Source: Nitrosomonas sp.
Lineage (GTDB): Bacteria; Pseudomonadota; Gammaproteobacteria; Burkholderiales; Nitrosomonadaceae
DNA length: 59,221 bases
Assembly (NCBI GenBank): GCA_016708955.1
Contig: JADJES010000026.1
Location: 1 to 59,221 of the forward strand
Direction: 5' to 3'
Below are positions 8,738 to 19,937 of the stretch, one piece after another. Within the stretch, counting starts at the first letter, position 1. Each line of letters begins with the position of its first letter. A model generated the notes under the pieces. That model was not told the DNA's origin, searched no databases, and was given only the letters and a program-made list of their open reading frames with translations. A program made the position numbers and the translations under genes.

Positions 8738-9208
8738 ATGGACGAGAAATTTGACAAACCAGCGGTGCTGAGCTGCCTCAGCAAGATCCTCGAACTGGAA
8801 TTGGCCGGTGTGGTGCGTTACACCCACTATGCTTTCATGATCTATGGCTACAATCGTATTCCAATTGTTTCCTGGTTGCAGGAACAGGCCGATGAATCCT
8901 TGGTTTCATGCGCGAGAAGCCGGTGAGATGATCACTTACCTGGGGGCGCATCCGTCCTTGGCAATCGGCCCTTTGTTGGAAACTCATCAGCATGATATTG
9001 GCGACATACTGCGTGAGTCTCTGGAGCATGAGCGTGCGGCACTGGCGGTTTACAAAGAATTGTTGTCCCAGGTGGATGATAAATTCGTGATGATTGAAGA
9101 GTACGCGCGCCGGATGATTGCCGCGGAAGAGATGCACCAGGGTGATGTGGACAAAATGCTGCGACGGCCGGGTGCTGTGGAGGCTTTTCAGAGACGAAGG
9201 CGGTTTAG
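8738..9208 (+). CDS. Bacterioferritin-like (ferritin-like di-iron) protein, frame interrupted
   Basis: TAAGGAG lies just upstream of ATG 8738. The product begins MDEKFDKPAVLSCLSKILEL, then ELAGVVRYTHYAF. One extra T near 8905 shifts the frame; it resumes HAREAGEMITYLGAHPSLAI, HDIGDILRESLEHERAALAV and AAEEMHQGDVDKMLRRPG. The glutamates and the EExH motif match a four-helix ferritin-like di-iron site. Length of about 155 residues is normal. The stop at 9206-9208 assumes one more T near 9187. It probably stores iron or detoxifies peroxide in the cytoplasm; the exact subfamily is not certain. Confidence 0.7.
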
Positions 9209-9344
9209 CCGGAATACTGCAATGGATTGGTGCGAGATTCGCCGGTTTTTGCTTTTCTTCTACATGAGCGGGGATAGAGTTCCCGGATATCCGCCCATTC
9301 GGTGTAGTAATTGATAAATAGCACGATAATCCCAGGAGGCAATC

Positions 9345-9874
9345 ATGATAGAGCAATGGCAAGTCCCCAGTGCAACTTTTAAACGCGCGTGCGCGATGAA
9401 TCGATAGGTGGCGATAATCCATTTCGCTGGCAGGATGTTACAACGGACGATATTTTTAAGAATAAGCAAGTTGTATTATTCGCGTTACCCGGCGCATACA
9501 CCCCGACGTGTACTACTGCGCATTTGCCCGGTTACGAGAAGCACTATGATGATTTCAAAACATTGGGTATTGATGAGGTGGTTTGCTTGTCGGTGAACGA
9601 TGCATTTGTGATGTATCAATGGCGCAAGCATCTCGGGGTCGAGAAAATATTTATGTTGCCCGATGGCAATGCCGAGTTCACTCGCAAGATGGGAATGCTT
9701 GTAGATAAATCGAACTTAGGATTCGGCATGCGTTCCTGGCGCTATTCCATGGTTGTTCAGGATAAGCAGATCGAGAAAATGTTTGTGGAGCCCGGTTTTT
9801 CAGACAATTGCCCTACGGATCCTTTTGAGATTTCAGGCGCTGATTCTATGCTGAAGTATCTGAAGTCTCAATAA
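9345..9874 (+). CDS. Peroxiredoxin of the Prx5 type, early frameshift
   Basis: A strong binding site (CCCAGGAGG) fixes ATG 9345; the protein begins MIEQWQVPSATFK. One base is missing near 9383 (AAACGCGC), after which the frame is open: RVRDESIGGDNPFRWQDVTT, then the peroxidatic-cysteine motif PGAYTPTCTTAHLPGY and SVNDAFVMYQWRKH, ending GADSMLKYLKSQ. Prx5-type enzymes reduce peroxides with thioredoxin or glutaredoxin. A later Cys (FSDNCPTDPF) is a candidate resolving residue, but this is inference. Total about 176 residues. It follows the ferritin-like gene by about 135 bases in the same direction. Confidence 0.8.
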
Positions 9875-9894
9875 AGGTTGCTGGCAAAGTGTGA

Positions 9895-10632
9895 TTACGA
9901 ATCGTGCTGGGAGGTATATGTTCCCAGTATCCTTTCGTATTGATCCTTAACAACCTCGGTAGCACTCACACGGGCAGCCAGCAGACCCTTTCGATCAAGC
10001 AATCCGATTTTGCCGCGCGTATATTTGATCAACCCTTTGTCTTGAAGTTGTGCTGCCGCAGCGGAAATGCTTTCACGGCGCACACCCAGAACGTTGGAGA
10101 TGCGTCCGTGCGTTATATGAATAGATGTTGTTTGCAGATTGTCATTAATGATCAGCAGGAATCGGCATAACTGCTGCTCGATAGTATGCAAACGATTACA
10201 GATCGCATTCTGAGAGATCTGAGCCAGCAACGTCTGTGTATAAAGCATACAGATGTCTTGAAAATCCGGTATTTCCTCAAAATATTCTTCAATATCTTTG
10301 GCCTTCATCTTATAGGCCTGCCCGGGATTTATGACTACAGCCCGTTTAGCCATCCGGGCATCGCCGATAAAAGTAACAATGCCAACCATACCCAGCCTGC
10401 CAGTCATTCCAACTTCAATCGATTCGCCCTCTTCTGTTTCGTAGAGCAAGCAAATCATGGCGGTAGTAGGAAAATAGACATGCTTGCGCTTCTCGTCCAT
10501 TTCCCACAATACTTCGTTCAGTTTCAGATCGACCAATGTTAGCGAGGGCTCAATGGTGTCGAATACGTTTTTCGGCAAGGCTGCCAGAAGCAGGTTCTGT
10601 ATTTTGGTGGAGGCTTTTTCGACTGTGGGCAT
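9895..10632 (-). CDS. Crp/Fnr family transcriptional regulator
   Basis: From ATG 10632 (MPTVEKASTKIQNLL) the protein has 245 residues. The first 150 form a cyclic-nucleotide-binding-like domain (VYFPTTAMICLLYETEEGES, EVGMTGRLGMVGI), and the end has a winged helix-turn-helix (RISNVLGVRRESISAAAAQL, DKGLIKYTRGKIGLLDR). There is no FNR-type N-terminal Cys cluster and no clear set of cAMP-contact residues, so the signal is unknown. An in-frame ATG at 10737 would add 35 residues; I prefer 10632 because homologues usually start near PTVEK. It is convergent with the peroxiredoxin gene and divergent from the copper-storage gene, which it may control. Confidence 0.85.
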   Translation of the reverse strand: MPTVEKASTKIQNLLLAALPKNVFDTIEPSLTLVDLKLNEVLWEMDEKRKHVYFPTTAMICLLYETEEGESIEVGMTGRLGMVGIVTFIGDARMAKRAVVINPGQAYKMKAKDIEEYFEEIPDFQDICMLYTQTLLAQISQNAICNRLHTIEQQLCRFLLIINDNLQTTSIHITHGRISNVLGVRRESISAAAAQLQDKGLIKYTRGKIGLLDRKGLLAARVSATEVVKDQYERILGTYTSQHDS

Positions 10633-10888
10633 AATGGCTATCCAAATTATTCCGGTCTTGACCTGCATCGTCAGTTCGTCTGGAAATTGTTGATCTATTA
10701 TACAAAATCTTTTGGCAGTCTGGATGTTAGCATACATCTGTGTGATCGCTCAAAGTGCGCTAGCGAACAGACGCTTCTTTTCTCGCCCCGTATCTTTTGC
10801 GTAATTGCAATACATGTCTGTAGCTTTCTTCAGGCAAGTTGCAATGAATACAAGTCGCTTCGTACATCACCTTACGGGAGAATATAAC

Positions 10889-11227
10889 ATGAACGATATC
10901 AACATGCAGGCGTGCATAGATGCGTGTAGTCACTGTCACCAAACCTGCTTGCATACCGCGATGACTCATTGTCTTGTGGTAGGCGGAAAACACGTCGAAG
11001 CGAGTCATTTTCGACTCATGATCAACTGCGCAGAAATCTGTCAGACATCGGCTAACTTCATGTTAAGCGGTTCGGCCTTTCACCAGAAGGTTTGTGCAGT
11101 CTGTGCCGAGATCTGCGACGCTTGCGCCAAGAGTTGCGAACAGATCGGCGGCATGGAAGATTGCGTCACGGCCTGCCGAGAATGCGCGGAGAGCTGTCGT
11201 AAAATGGCTGCCACCAGGTCTTATTAG
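10889..11227 (+). CDS. Four-helix-bundle copper-storage protein (Csp3-like, DUF326)
   Basis: GGGAG precedes ATG 10889, and the protein of 112 residues starts MNDINMQACIDACSHCHQTC. It has 16 cysteines, arranged mostly as CxxxC and CxxC along helices (KVCAVCAEICDACAKSC, DCVTACRECAESC), the hallmark of Csp proteins, which bind many Cu(I) ions inside a four-helix bundle. There is no signal peptide, so it should be cytosolic like Csp3. Copper handling matters in an ammonia oxidiser, whose ammonia monooxygenase needs copper, but that link is inference. The upstream region is shared with a divergent Crp/Fnr gene. Confidence 0.88.
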   Translation: MNDINMQACIDACSHCHQTCLHTAMTHCLVVGGKHVEASHFRLMINCAEICQTSANFMLSGSAFHQKVCAVCAEICDACAKSCEQIGGMEDCVTACRECAESCRKMAATRSY

Positions 11228-11409
11228 CATGAATTGAGGAACAAAATCCAACGGTAACCTCCAGTCTCTCCGGTTTCGATTGGGTGCTCGAGGAGAAAGT
11301 CGTATGCGTAGCGTTACCTGGTCTCCCGCTTGAAGATACAGGAACACCGGAGCCCTAAACTACAAACAGGCACAGTACTGAGTTGCCGTCATCATCGGAG
11401 GAAATTGTT

Positions 11410-12776
11410 ATGGATGAAATACTGGATGTGATTATCGTCGGGGCGGGTAGCGCAGGCCTGGCCGCGCTACGGGAGGTAAGAAAATACACGCAACGCTTTG
11501 TGATTATCAATGACGGGCCTTGGGGGACTGTCTGTGCGCGGGTGGGTTGTATGCCATCCAAGACATTGATCGAAGCGGCCAATGCCTTTCATCGTCGCGG
11601 TAGCTTTGAAGAATTCGGCATTCGCGGCGGGGATCAGCTTACGCTTGATATTCCTGCCGTGCTGCGGCGTGTGCGGCGGTTGCGCGATGATTTTGTTGCC
11701 AGTACAGTAAAGACGACAGAAGAACTGGGCGAAAGAGCCATTTCCGGGCGTGTGCGTCTGCTTGCGCCGGATAGGCTGGAAGTCAATGGTGAGGAATTGC
11801 GTGCGCAAAAAATTATTATTGCTATCGGATCGCGCCCGATTGTACCTGCGCCCTGGAATGCATTGGGGAATCGGCTGCTCACGACGGATACTTTGTTTGA
11901 GCAGGAGACTCTCCCCGCACGCATGGCGGTAGTGGGAATGGGGCCTATCGGTGCCGAGATGGCGCAGGCGCTTTCGCGGTTTGGTATTCAAGTGGTGGCA
12001 TTTGGCGGCAGCCAAGCGATCGCTGGATTAACAGACCCGCAGGTGATTGCAGTAGCGACAGATTTGTTTGGGAGAGAATTTCCTCTGCATCTGGGCGAGA
12101 AAGCCGAGTTAAGCCTTGTGGGCGAGGGCGTGCAGGTACGTTCCGGAAAAATAGATGTGGTGGTCGATTGCGTGCTTGCTGCGTTAGGGCGTCGTCCGAA
12201 TATCGACAATCTGGGTCTCGAGACATTGGGTGTTTCGCTCGATGAACACGGCATGCCGCCTGTAAATCCAGGTACCATGCAAGTGGCCAATCTGCCGGTA
12301 TTCATGGCGGGTGATGCGAATGACCAAGCGCCGCTGCTGCATGAAGCTGCTGATGAAGGATACATTGCAGGGCTTAATGCCACGCGCCCTAATTCAATTT
12401 GTTTTACACGCCGGACACCACTGGCCATCGTTTTTCTGATCCGAACATCGCTGTCGTAGGCAGTCGTTTTCAGGCACTTGACCCTGAAAAGATCCTGATT
12501 GGAGAAGTTATTCAGCGTCTTTATGCCGACGCGGTAAGCGGCCGGTTATTGGGTGCGGAAATGTGCGCACCTGCTGGCGAGCATATGGCGCATCTGCTGG
12601 CGCTAGCTATCGATCGCTCGCTCACAGTGCAGCAGTTGCTGCGTCTGCCGTTTTATCATCCGGTTCTGGAAGAAGGCCTGCGCACGGCACTGCGTGCTCT
12701 GGCGGTGCAGCTTCCTGCCGTCAACGAATCCGATCTGTCCATGTGCGGCGCTTTTAATACGGAAGCTCTTGATTGA
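11410..12776 (+). CDS. lpd: Dihydrolipoamide-dehydrogenase-like flavoprotein, frame and block interrupted
   Basis: CGGAGGAAATTGTT precedes ATG 11410. The N-terminus has the FAD fold (VIIVGAGSAGLAALREV) and the redox disulfide CARVGC followed by MPSKTL. Next come an ATG-like IIAIGSRPIVPAP and a second Rossmann fold (MAVVGMGPIGAEMAQALSRF), then PVFMAGDAND. One T is missing near 12435; the frame then continues SDPNIAVVGSRFQALDPEK. Near 12510 the sequence jumps from ILIGEV to RLYADAVSGRLLGAEM, about 19 residues short compared with relatives. The end has GEHMAHLLALAIDRSLTVQQ and the FYHPVLEEGLRTAL dimer region. No 2-oxoacid dehydrogenase genes are close, so the partner is unknown. NAD-linked disulfide reduction is inferred from the family. 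Confidence 0.75.
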
Positions 12777-12833
12777 TAGCCATCTTGTGAAGCGTGCGGT
12801 GATGGTATTGTCGCGATTAGTCAGGATCCGGAG

Positions 12834-14242
12834 TCAGGGTAACAACGACAAATAGATTTCCCGGTAAGCCGCTGCGCTGGCGTGCCAACTGAAGTCTTTT
12901 GCCATACCGTTTTTCTGCAAGCGCTGCCAGACTTTTTATTATGATGATAGAAGGTGCTGCACGGCAAGTTTTGCCGGTGTGTAATCCACCACCGTGTCTA
13001 ACAGACCGCCGGTGGCGTGGACTATTGGCGGCGTGCCGTAATGCTGACTATACATTTGATTCAAACCGCACGGTTCAAATCGGGATGGCATCAGGAAGCA
13101 ATCTGCGCCTGCTTCAATCAAATGCGATAAGGCTTCATTAAAGCCGATACGGACGGCTATTGCACCGGGATAAGCTTGAGTCAATGTGGATAATTGGTGT
13201 TCCAGTTCAGCATGATCGCTGCCGAGTACAACCAGTTGGGCGGGTATTTTTACCAGTTGGGATGCGATCTGTATCAGCAGATCGGTACCTTTCTGATGAT
13301 TCAAGCGGCTGACTACACCGAATAATGGGATATCGGCATCAACTGCTAACCCCATCTGCTGTTGCAAAGCGCTTTTATTCGCGGCTTTATCGCATAGTTT
13401 CTTGCTGGTGTAGTTTTTCACCAAATGGGGATCTGTCGCAGGATCCCATTCCCGGGTATCGATGCCATTGATAATGCCGGTGAGATGGCGGCGGCGTGTT
13501 GCCAGTAATCCTTGCAGGCCAAAACCCAATGGCTCGGTTTGAATTTCCTCGGCATAATTGGGACTGACTGTGGTGATATGGCCGGCATAATAGAGTCCTG
13601 CTTTGAGAAATGACATATTGGCATAATATTCAACGCCGTTGATGTCAAAACTCTCCGGAGGCAATCCCAATTGGACGACACTGCCAGGTGGAAAGATACC
13701 TTGAAATGCGAGGTTGTGGATCGTCATCAGCGTGGCCGCCTTTTTCCCGGGATGATAATGCAGATAAGCGGGAGTGAGCCCGCTTTGCCAATCATTGCAA
13801 TGCGCAATATGCGGACGCCAGGCAATCGGACTGGCGTCGCTGGACAGAATCGCGCCAATTTTCGACAGTAAGCCAAAACGTAATGCATTATCCGGCCAGT
13901 CGCGCCCAAGCGTATCCATATAAGGGCCGCCTTCGCGGTGATATAACCGGGACAGTCAATCACAAAGACCGGAATGTTTTCGGATTTGCTCAGCGATAAC
14001 CGTGCTGAGAGCAGTGTGGCGGGCGGAAATTGCGGCAAGGTATTGAACTCAGCCACTTTGGATTTGTATTTAACACCGGCCAAAACCTTCGGGTAGCCCG
14101 GTAGCAGAAGCCTTACGTCGTTTTGCAGCGACCGCAGCGCCGCCGGCAGTGCGGCACTGACATCGCCTAGACCGCCGGTTTTGCACAAAGGAAAAACTTC
14201 AGAAGTAATAAACAGAACGCGGAGTTCTTGGGATGACGGCAT
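12834..14242 (-). CDS. glgA: Glycogen synthase (ADP-glucose type), frame interrupted
   Basis: The product starts at 14242 with LRVLFITSEVFPLCKTGGLG, the ADP-glucose binding KTGGL site of bacterial GlgA. One base is missing near 13924 (DCPGY to MDTLGRDW); then GLLSKIGAILSS, HCNDWQSGLTPAYLHYH, PLFGVVSRLNHQKGTDLL and MPSRFEPCGLNQMYS follow, the last being the C-terminal active-site region. Near 12945 the reading goes from DYTPAKLA through two stops to KVWQRLQKNGMAKDFSW, missing roughly 20 residues of the family consensus, and ends at 12834. It transfers glucose from ADP-glucose to growing alpha-1,4 chains. It lies 10 bases after pgi. Confidence 0.85.
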
Positions 14243-14252
14243 GGGGGTATGT

Positions 14253-15889
14253 TTACTGATTCGCTTTGAAATAATTGATCAAGCCGTTAGTGGAGGCGTC
14301 GTGGGAAGCCACTGTCGTGTCTTGTTCCAGTTCGGTCAGAATTTTTCCGGCCAGTTGTTTTCCCAGTTCCACGCCCCATTGGTCAAATGGATTGATATTC
14401 CAGATCACGCTTTGCACAAAAACTTTATGCTCGTACAGTGCAATGAGCGCGCCCAATGTTTTAGGATCGAGTTTTTTGAACAAAATAGAAGTGGTTGGAC
14501 GATTTCCAGGAAAAACTTTATGCGGCAATAGCTGTTCAAGGGACTCACCGCTTAACCCTTGTGATGCCAATTCAGCACGCACTTCCTGTTCATTCTTTCC
14601 AGCCATCAATGCCTCAGTCTGGGCAAAGAAATTGGCCAATAATATTTGGTGATGTTGCGTCAGCGTATGATGACTTTGGCAAGGGGCCAGGAAATCAGCC
14701 GGAACAGTTTGTGTTCCTTGGTGCAGTAGCTGGTAGAAAGCGTGTTGGCCGTTGGTTCCCGGTTCGCCCCAAACGATTGCTCCGGTTGCATAATCGACGG
14801 CTTCTCCGTCACGGGTAATGCGCTTGCCATTACTCTCCATTTCCAGTTGTTGTAAATAGGCGGGGAAACGGTGCATGGACTGATCGTACGGCAGCACTGC
14901 ATGCGCTGACGTACCAAAAAAATTAATTTGCCAGATACCCATCAAACCCAGCATAACCGGGAGGTTTTCTGCGAACGGGGCTGTAGCAAAATGCTGATCC
15001 ATTTCGCGTGCGCCCGCAAGCAACGAATAAAAATTGTCCATACCGACAGCTAAAGCAATTGGTAAGCCAATTGCGGACCATAATGAATAGCGTCCGCCCA
15101 CCCAATCCCAGAACTCAAACATGTTGTCCGGATTAATGCCGAATTTTTCCACGGCAGAACGATTGGTGGAAACCGCGACAAAATGCAGGGCGATATCTTT
15201 TTCACTGCCGCCATGAGTCAGAAACCATTTTCGTGCAGAATGCGCATTGGTGAGCGTTTCTTGTGTGGTGAAAGTTTTCGAGGCGATCACAAACAATGTT
15301 GTGGCTGGATCAAGATGCCGCAATACTTCGGATAGCTGCGCGCCATCAATGTTTGAGACAAAGTGTGGTGTGATACCGTTTAATTGATACGGTTTTGAGC
15401 GCTTCGGTCACCATGACCGGGCCGAGATCCGAACCGCCGATGCCAATATTAACGATATCGGTAAAAATCTTTCTCCGTATAGCCTCTGCGTGCACCGCTT
15501 TGTACGGCGATTGAAAAGCGTTCCATCTGTTTCAATACCCGCTTAATCTCAGGCATGATCGCTACACCATCCATTTCAATGGCTTGTTCGCCACGCAGCG
15601 CAATATGCAGTGCGGCACGGTGTTCCGTGGAATTGATTTTTTCTCCCGAGAACATACGCGTAATCCAGCTTGGCAGTTGTTGCTGATGCGCCAGCGCCAG
15701 CAGTAAGTCCACCGTTTCACGAGTAATTGGCTGTTTCGCGAAATCGATCAGAATATCATTGAAGCTTAGCGAGAATTTTTCAAAGCGTTGCGGATCATTT
15801 TGAAATAACGCACGCAAGTGTTGCTGCGACAGGGCAGATTGATGTGCCTGCAAGGCAAGCCAAGCGGGGGATTGAGTAAGAAATGACAT
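14253..15889 (-). CDS. pgi: Glucose-6-phosphate isomerase, frame interrupted twice
   Basis: From ATG 15889 the first frame gives MSFLTQSPAWLALQAHQSAL and PSWITRMFSGEKINSTEHRA. A surplus T near 15462 breaks it; the next frame has DIVNIGIGGSDLGPVMVTEA, the Pgi core. A surplus A near 15390 breaks it again; the third frame has VASKTFTTQET-like and SLWSAIGLPIALAVG (Pgi signature), DQWGVELGKQLA and a proper end at 14253. The full span of about 545 residues is the family norm. It interconverts glucose-6-phosphate and fructose-6-phosphate and joins the glycogen genes to central metabolism. Neighbours share its strand with short gaps. Confidence 0.88.
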
Positions 15890-15990
15890 AGTTTGCTTTA
15901 ATCGCTGATGATCATGAATCGTATTGATTGCGCCATTGGCTGCTTGTTAAAGCGAGTAACCGAACGGGATTAATTTTACACTGTGCACGG

Positions 15991-18000
15991 CTACATTCTC
16001 CTTGTATTGATCTCCAGGGTGATAACCAATTCTAGCGCTGTGATCGGCCATTCCAATAAGAGAGTGGTTGCCTGCATGATTTTCTCAAAGCCGCTCTCGG
16101 ATTGTGAAACCGAAAAATGCGGTTGTGCAGAAAACGTCACAGGAGAAGAAGTTTTGAGTATCACGCTGCCGCCTAACGTATCGTCGTCCAGTGTTATTTC
16201 AGTCAAGCTGGCCAGCTCAAGCACTTGTCCGAAACCGCCGGGAATCTCCCCCCGGTAAATGTAACGCCCGCCCATTCCGTCGCAGCTTGGCATGGCGAGA
16301 TTAATTTCGGTACTGAACACCTGCGCCATTTTAGCGGTGAAACGATAGGCGACTTGTAGCTGATTATTGTCAAGCATGATGTGCTTGTGAATCGGATACA
16401 CGGTATTCTCGGATTGGAAGTGATTATTTTCAAGCGCCGCAGCTTTGGATCGATAAGAGATAAACACGTCATCCAAGCGATCTACAAACAGACTTCTGGG
16501 ATGATCGTCCGCTTCAATATCTACTGCGTTAATCTCGTGCTTATAGCTGATTCTGTCATGCGCCGAAGCAATGCCGGTGGCGGCGTGGTTGGATGCCTGA
16601 CGCTCGCCCGGTTGAATTTTCTGATAATAGTGTTCGACCTGGCAGCGCAGTGTATCGCCGAAGTTATGTTTTAGCCGGTAGGCATCCAATTCACAAATAC
16701 TGGCAAAACTATCCAGTTTTACGACCGCTTGAAGTATGCCGTTCTGGTGATAAGCTTCTTTCACGCCATCCAGATCGGTATCTTCGGTATGAGAAATTGG
16801 ACGTGGCATGAGGGCATCCAACAATGTTTCCAGCTCAACGAGCGCTCCGTACACAGCGCGCCGCAGATGCGGAAGATACAAACCGCCGAACAAGCCATGC
16901 CAATAGGCATCATTGGCTTGAGATTCGTAGAGTTTCTGCTGCATCAGATCCGTACGGTATTTTTCCGGCAATGCATTCAATCGCGTAGAAAGCCCTAACA
17001 TGCGCTTGTGCATCCAGTTCGATTCAGGATAACGTGAAAAAAAGTTTTTCCAGATGCCGCCGCGCAGGAATGCTTTTTTGTGTTCATACCAGCCACTGGT
17101 CTTGGCCTGTTGCACCAGATCTGCGTAGGTATTGGCAGATTGGGCAGGCAGCGTCCATTCATTCATTTCAATGTAGGATACTGTGGGCAGATAGATAATA
17201 CCCCGCGTTTTTTCACCGGCATGATATTCGCTGTAGTGCCGGGTACAAATTTTCGTTGATGCGAGCACGCCTTGGATAAATTGCTCAAGCCAGCCTTTTC
17301 ATAGACCCACTGGTAGGTTTCCGGCCAGATGCCAAATTTTTCAATGTCATCAAAATAAATTGCCGCAGCGCTGGAATTTGGTAAATGATTATCTGCCAAT
17401 GATTCCAGATAGGCGATCGTTTCCGCAACGGGGGAAAACGGAATTTTATAGCGTAGATTTTCAGAAATCGGGAACAAGTCAAGTGTTCGTGTATCTTCCT
17501 CGGTGGTGAAATAACCATTTAATTCTTCAGGCGCTCTGCCAGCACAGAGAAAATGGTAGTCATCGACAATTACATAACGGATTCCGCAGTCCGCGAGTGC
17601 TGGGACTACGGTTGATTCCCACGCGTTCTGTCAGCCATGCGCCTTGCGGGCGTTGCCCTAGCTTTGCTGCCAGTTTGTTGGAGAAGGTTTGAATTTGTCC
17701 GATCCGGTCACGGTTTGGAATAACCGCCAGGACCGGTTCAGTATCGCCCGCGCCGAACAACTCGACTTGTTTCCGCAGGACCATTTCATGAAGTAGCGCC
17801 ATATCTTCGGGATAATGTTGCATCAGGTAATCGAGCAACCAACCAGAGAAATGGACTGCAAAACGAAAATCCGGATAGCGATAAAGTACCTGTAGAAAAG
17901 GTTTGTAACAACGCAAGTGCGCGTCAGTCAGCACGCTGGGAAAATTGCCGACGGGCTGATGTGCATGAACACCAAAAAGTAGCGATACAGGTTGTGACAT
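15991..18000 (-). CDS. GH57 4-alpha-glucanotransferase-like enzyme, frame interrupted
   Basis: From ATG 18000: MSQPVSLLFGVHAHQPVGNF, the GH57 motif 1 (HQP), and ELFGAGDTEPVLAVIPNRDR, then GAWLTERV, the motif carrying the nucleophile Glu. A two-base loss near 17610 and a lost G near 17290 (AAGGG to AAGG) break the frame; between and after them are VIVDDYHF, GIWPETYQWVYEK and NDAYWHGLFGGLYLPHLRRA, the last from the DUF1925 region, and a DUF1926-like beta domain to the end. The length of about 669 residues matches GH57 glucanotransferases. It probably disproportionates or trims alpha-glucan in the cytoplasm; alpha-amylase activity is an alternative. Confidence 0.8.
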
Positions 18001-18093
18001 TCAATTATTCCGGTAATTGTTTTAAAAACCTGGGCAACCGAAAACCTGATTGATTTCAATCACTGCGCAATGCAGTTTAAAATCAATCGAGTG

Positions 18094-19798
18094 TTATGAA
18101 GATCGCCGCATGGCGCCGCTTTCTTCCGTTTGCTCATTCCCTTTGCTAATGGGTTCAAGTATTGCGGCAGGTGCCGGTAGTTTCAGTAAATGATAAAGAT
18201 TGATCAGATTCTTTCTGAACAGCTGATCGAAACTGGCCACCGAATGTGCCGGATTGTAATCACCGAACCACCAGAACCAATCGGAACTTTCACAAGATGC
18301 CAGCTGCCTGTTGGCAAGGATTTTTTCTTCATCAGTCAGCTGGCCGCTCTGCATCACCAAATCAAAACTATTTTTGGCCGCACAAAGCATGTCCCAGGCG
18401 CAATTCTTTTCCTTGTCACCAATCCAGGTGGAAAATGTTCCATATACCCAGCTACCGGCAGCCAGCGTTGGTAATGTCGTAATGTTTTCACTATTTTCAG
18501 CGCTGGCGATATAGTCACGATAAGTTGTGGTGCGGATAAACGGGTGGTTGTCGAGTAAACTGTAGAGATCGTCAAGAAAATAGAATCCGTTATAAGGGTA
18601 GGATTCCCAAGCATTTTCTCCGTCCAGGATGATGCTGACAACCGGGTTTTGCTCGGCCGGTGTGTTATGGTAAATGCGTTCTAAAGATTGTACAAAATTT
18701 TCCGCGGCATCACGTCCAAACCATTTGGAATATTCAAAACCGATCAAATCGGATAAATGATCATCACGAAAGAAACAAGTGACTTGTTCTGCCTCTCCGG
18801 CAATCCGGTAGGGATGATATAAATAACTATTGCGATCCAGCAATGAGGTGTCCGGATAAGCGGTGCGCAGGCTATTCACCAGAACACCTTCACCACTGGC
18901 GCTCCAATGACAATTCTGCTCTGCCAGGATTTTCAATAAGGCTGTTGATATAGAGCCTTCAGCAGGCCAGATACCGGAAGGCTCTTCATTAAAACGCTGC
19001 GTGTGACTGGTGATTGCCGAGGACAGATGAAATGCGACACGGCCGTGTCCACCTGGATAAATATTATGCTCCGGTAAGGTTACATCGGGCTGACTGTCCC
19101 GGGCGGAAGAAAAATCAATCATCAGCGGAGCAAGCGGATGATAGTGCGGCGTGGTGGATAATTCAATTTGACCCGATTCAGAGAGTTTGCGGTAGCGTGG
19201 AATCAAATTCCTGATCAGTTCGCCGATCAGATCGAACAATTGCAGCCGATCCGCATGCGAGAATCCTTCGCTTTGCGCCATCAACTGCATCACGAATTGC
19301 TTATGCCGGCGCACACTTTCACCCATCCAAGCCAAGTGATACCATACCAGCAGATCGGCCAGATATTGCCCGGAAAAATAGATTAGTTCCCGCTCGCCGC
19401 GTTGGCTCAAGGGTGCTATAGAGCTCATGCAGGCGTTTATAGGCCGGATATGGTTTCAGCATTGTTTCATGATTGCTGAGAAAGCAGCTGTCGAACACAT
19501 ATAAGCGATCTTGCATTGTGATGTGCTCGAGCTCAGGTGTAGCTAATAGGCGTAGCAAAGGACAACGTATCTGTCCTGTGGAAAATTGTTCAGTGAAATC
19601 TTCCAATTGATCCAACAGTACTGGGACAAAATTGATCACCGCTTTGGTTTTTGGATGCATCTCCAGGTGATAGGCCATATCGGTATAGTCTTTAATGGCA
19701 TGCAGGTACACCCACGGCAAAACGAATTCTTTGGTTACATAATCCCGGTAATCCGGTTGATGCATGTGCCATAACACGACAAGATTTAATTGCTTCAT
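18094..19798 (-). CDS. GH57 glycoside hydrolase (alpha-amylase-like), frame interrupted
   Basis: ATG 19798 opens MKQLNLVVLWHMHQPDYRDY, with the GH57 motif HMHQPDY. A single shift near 19425 moves the frame; it continues LSQRGERELIYFSGQYLADL, LSTTPHYHPLAPLM, SGIWPAEGSISTALLKILA with the likely nucleophile Glu, and SIILDGENAWESYPYNG with the likely acid/base Asp. The end is at 18094. The length of about 567 residues is normal for bacterial GH57 enzymes linked to glycogen genes. It has no signal peptide, so it should act on internal glucan. It precedes the other GH57 gene by 93 bases and follows glgC and a palindromic element. Confidence 0.82.
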
Positions 19799-19832
19799 GT
19801 AAGAATGGAAATACTTATAAAAATTTTCTGCG

Positions 19833-19937
19833 TTAAGGAATTTCTTTAAGTCTTTCGCGGCCCGGGCGGTAATAGATTGATTCGTTGGTGGTGAGCTTGT
19901 CGGGCCAGGAATGGAATCACAATCAGAGTTTCTCTAA
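19833..19937. repeat. Palindromic element, diverged copy 2, overlapping the glgC stop
   Basis: Read on the minus strand this starts TTAGAGAAACTCTGATT, contains CGACAAGCTCACCACCAACG and ends GAAATTCCTTAA. It aligns along its length with 1656-1773, with about a third of positions changed and a few bases lost. The TAG that ends glgC (19934-19936) lies inside its terminal repeat, so the element meets the gene exactly at its end. Confidence 0.6.

Noticed and set aside
8835..9422. Minus-strand frame of 195 codons
   Set aside because: It is antisense to the ferritin-like and peroxiredoxin genes, whose protein motifs are clear on the plus strand.
11467..12015. Minus-strand frame of 182 codons
   Set aside because: It is antisense to the dihydrolipoamide-dehydrogenase-like gene and encodes a His/Arg-rich sequence with no recognisable domain.
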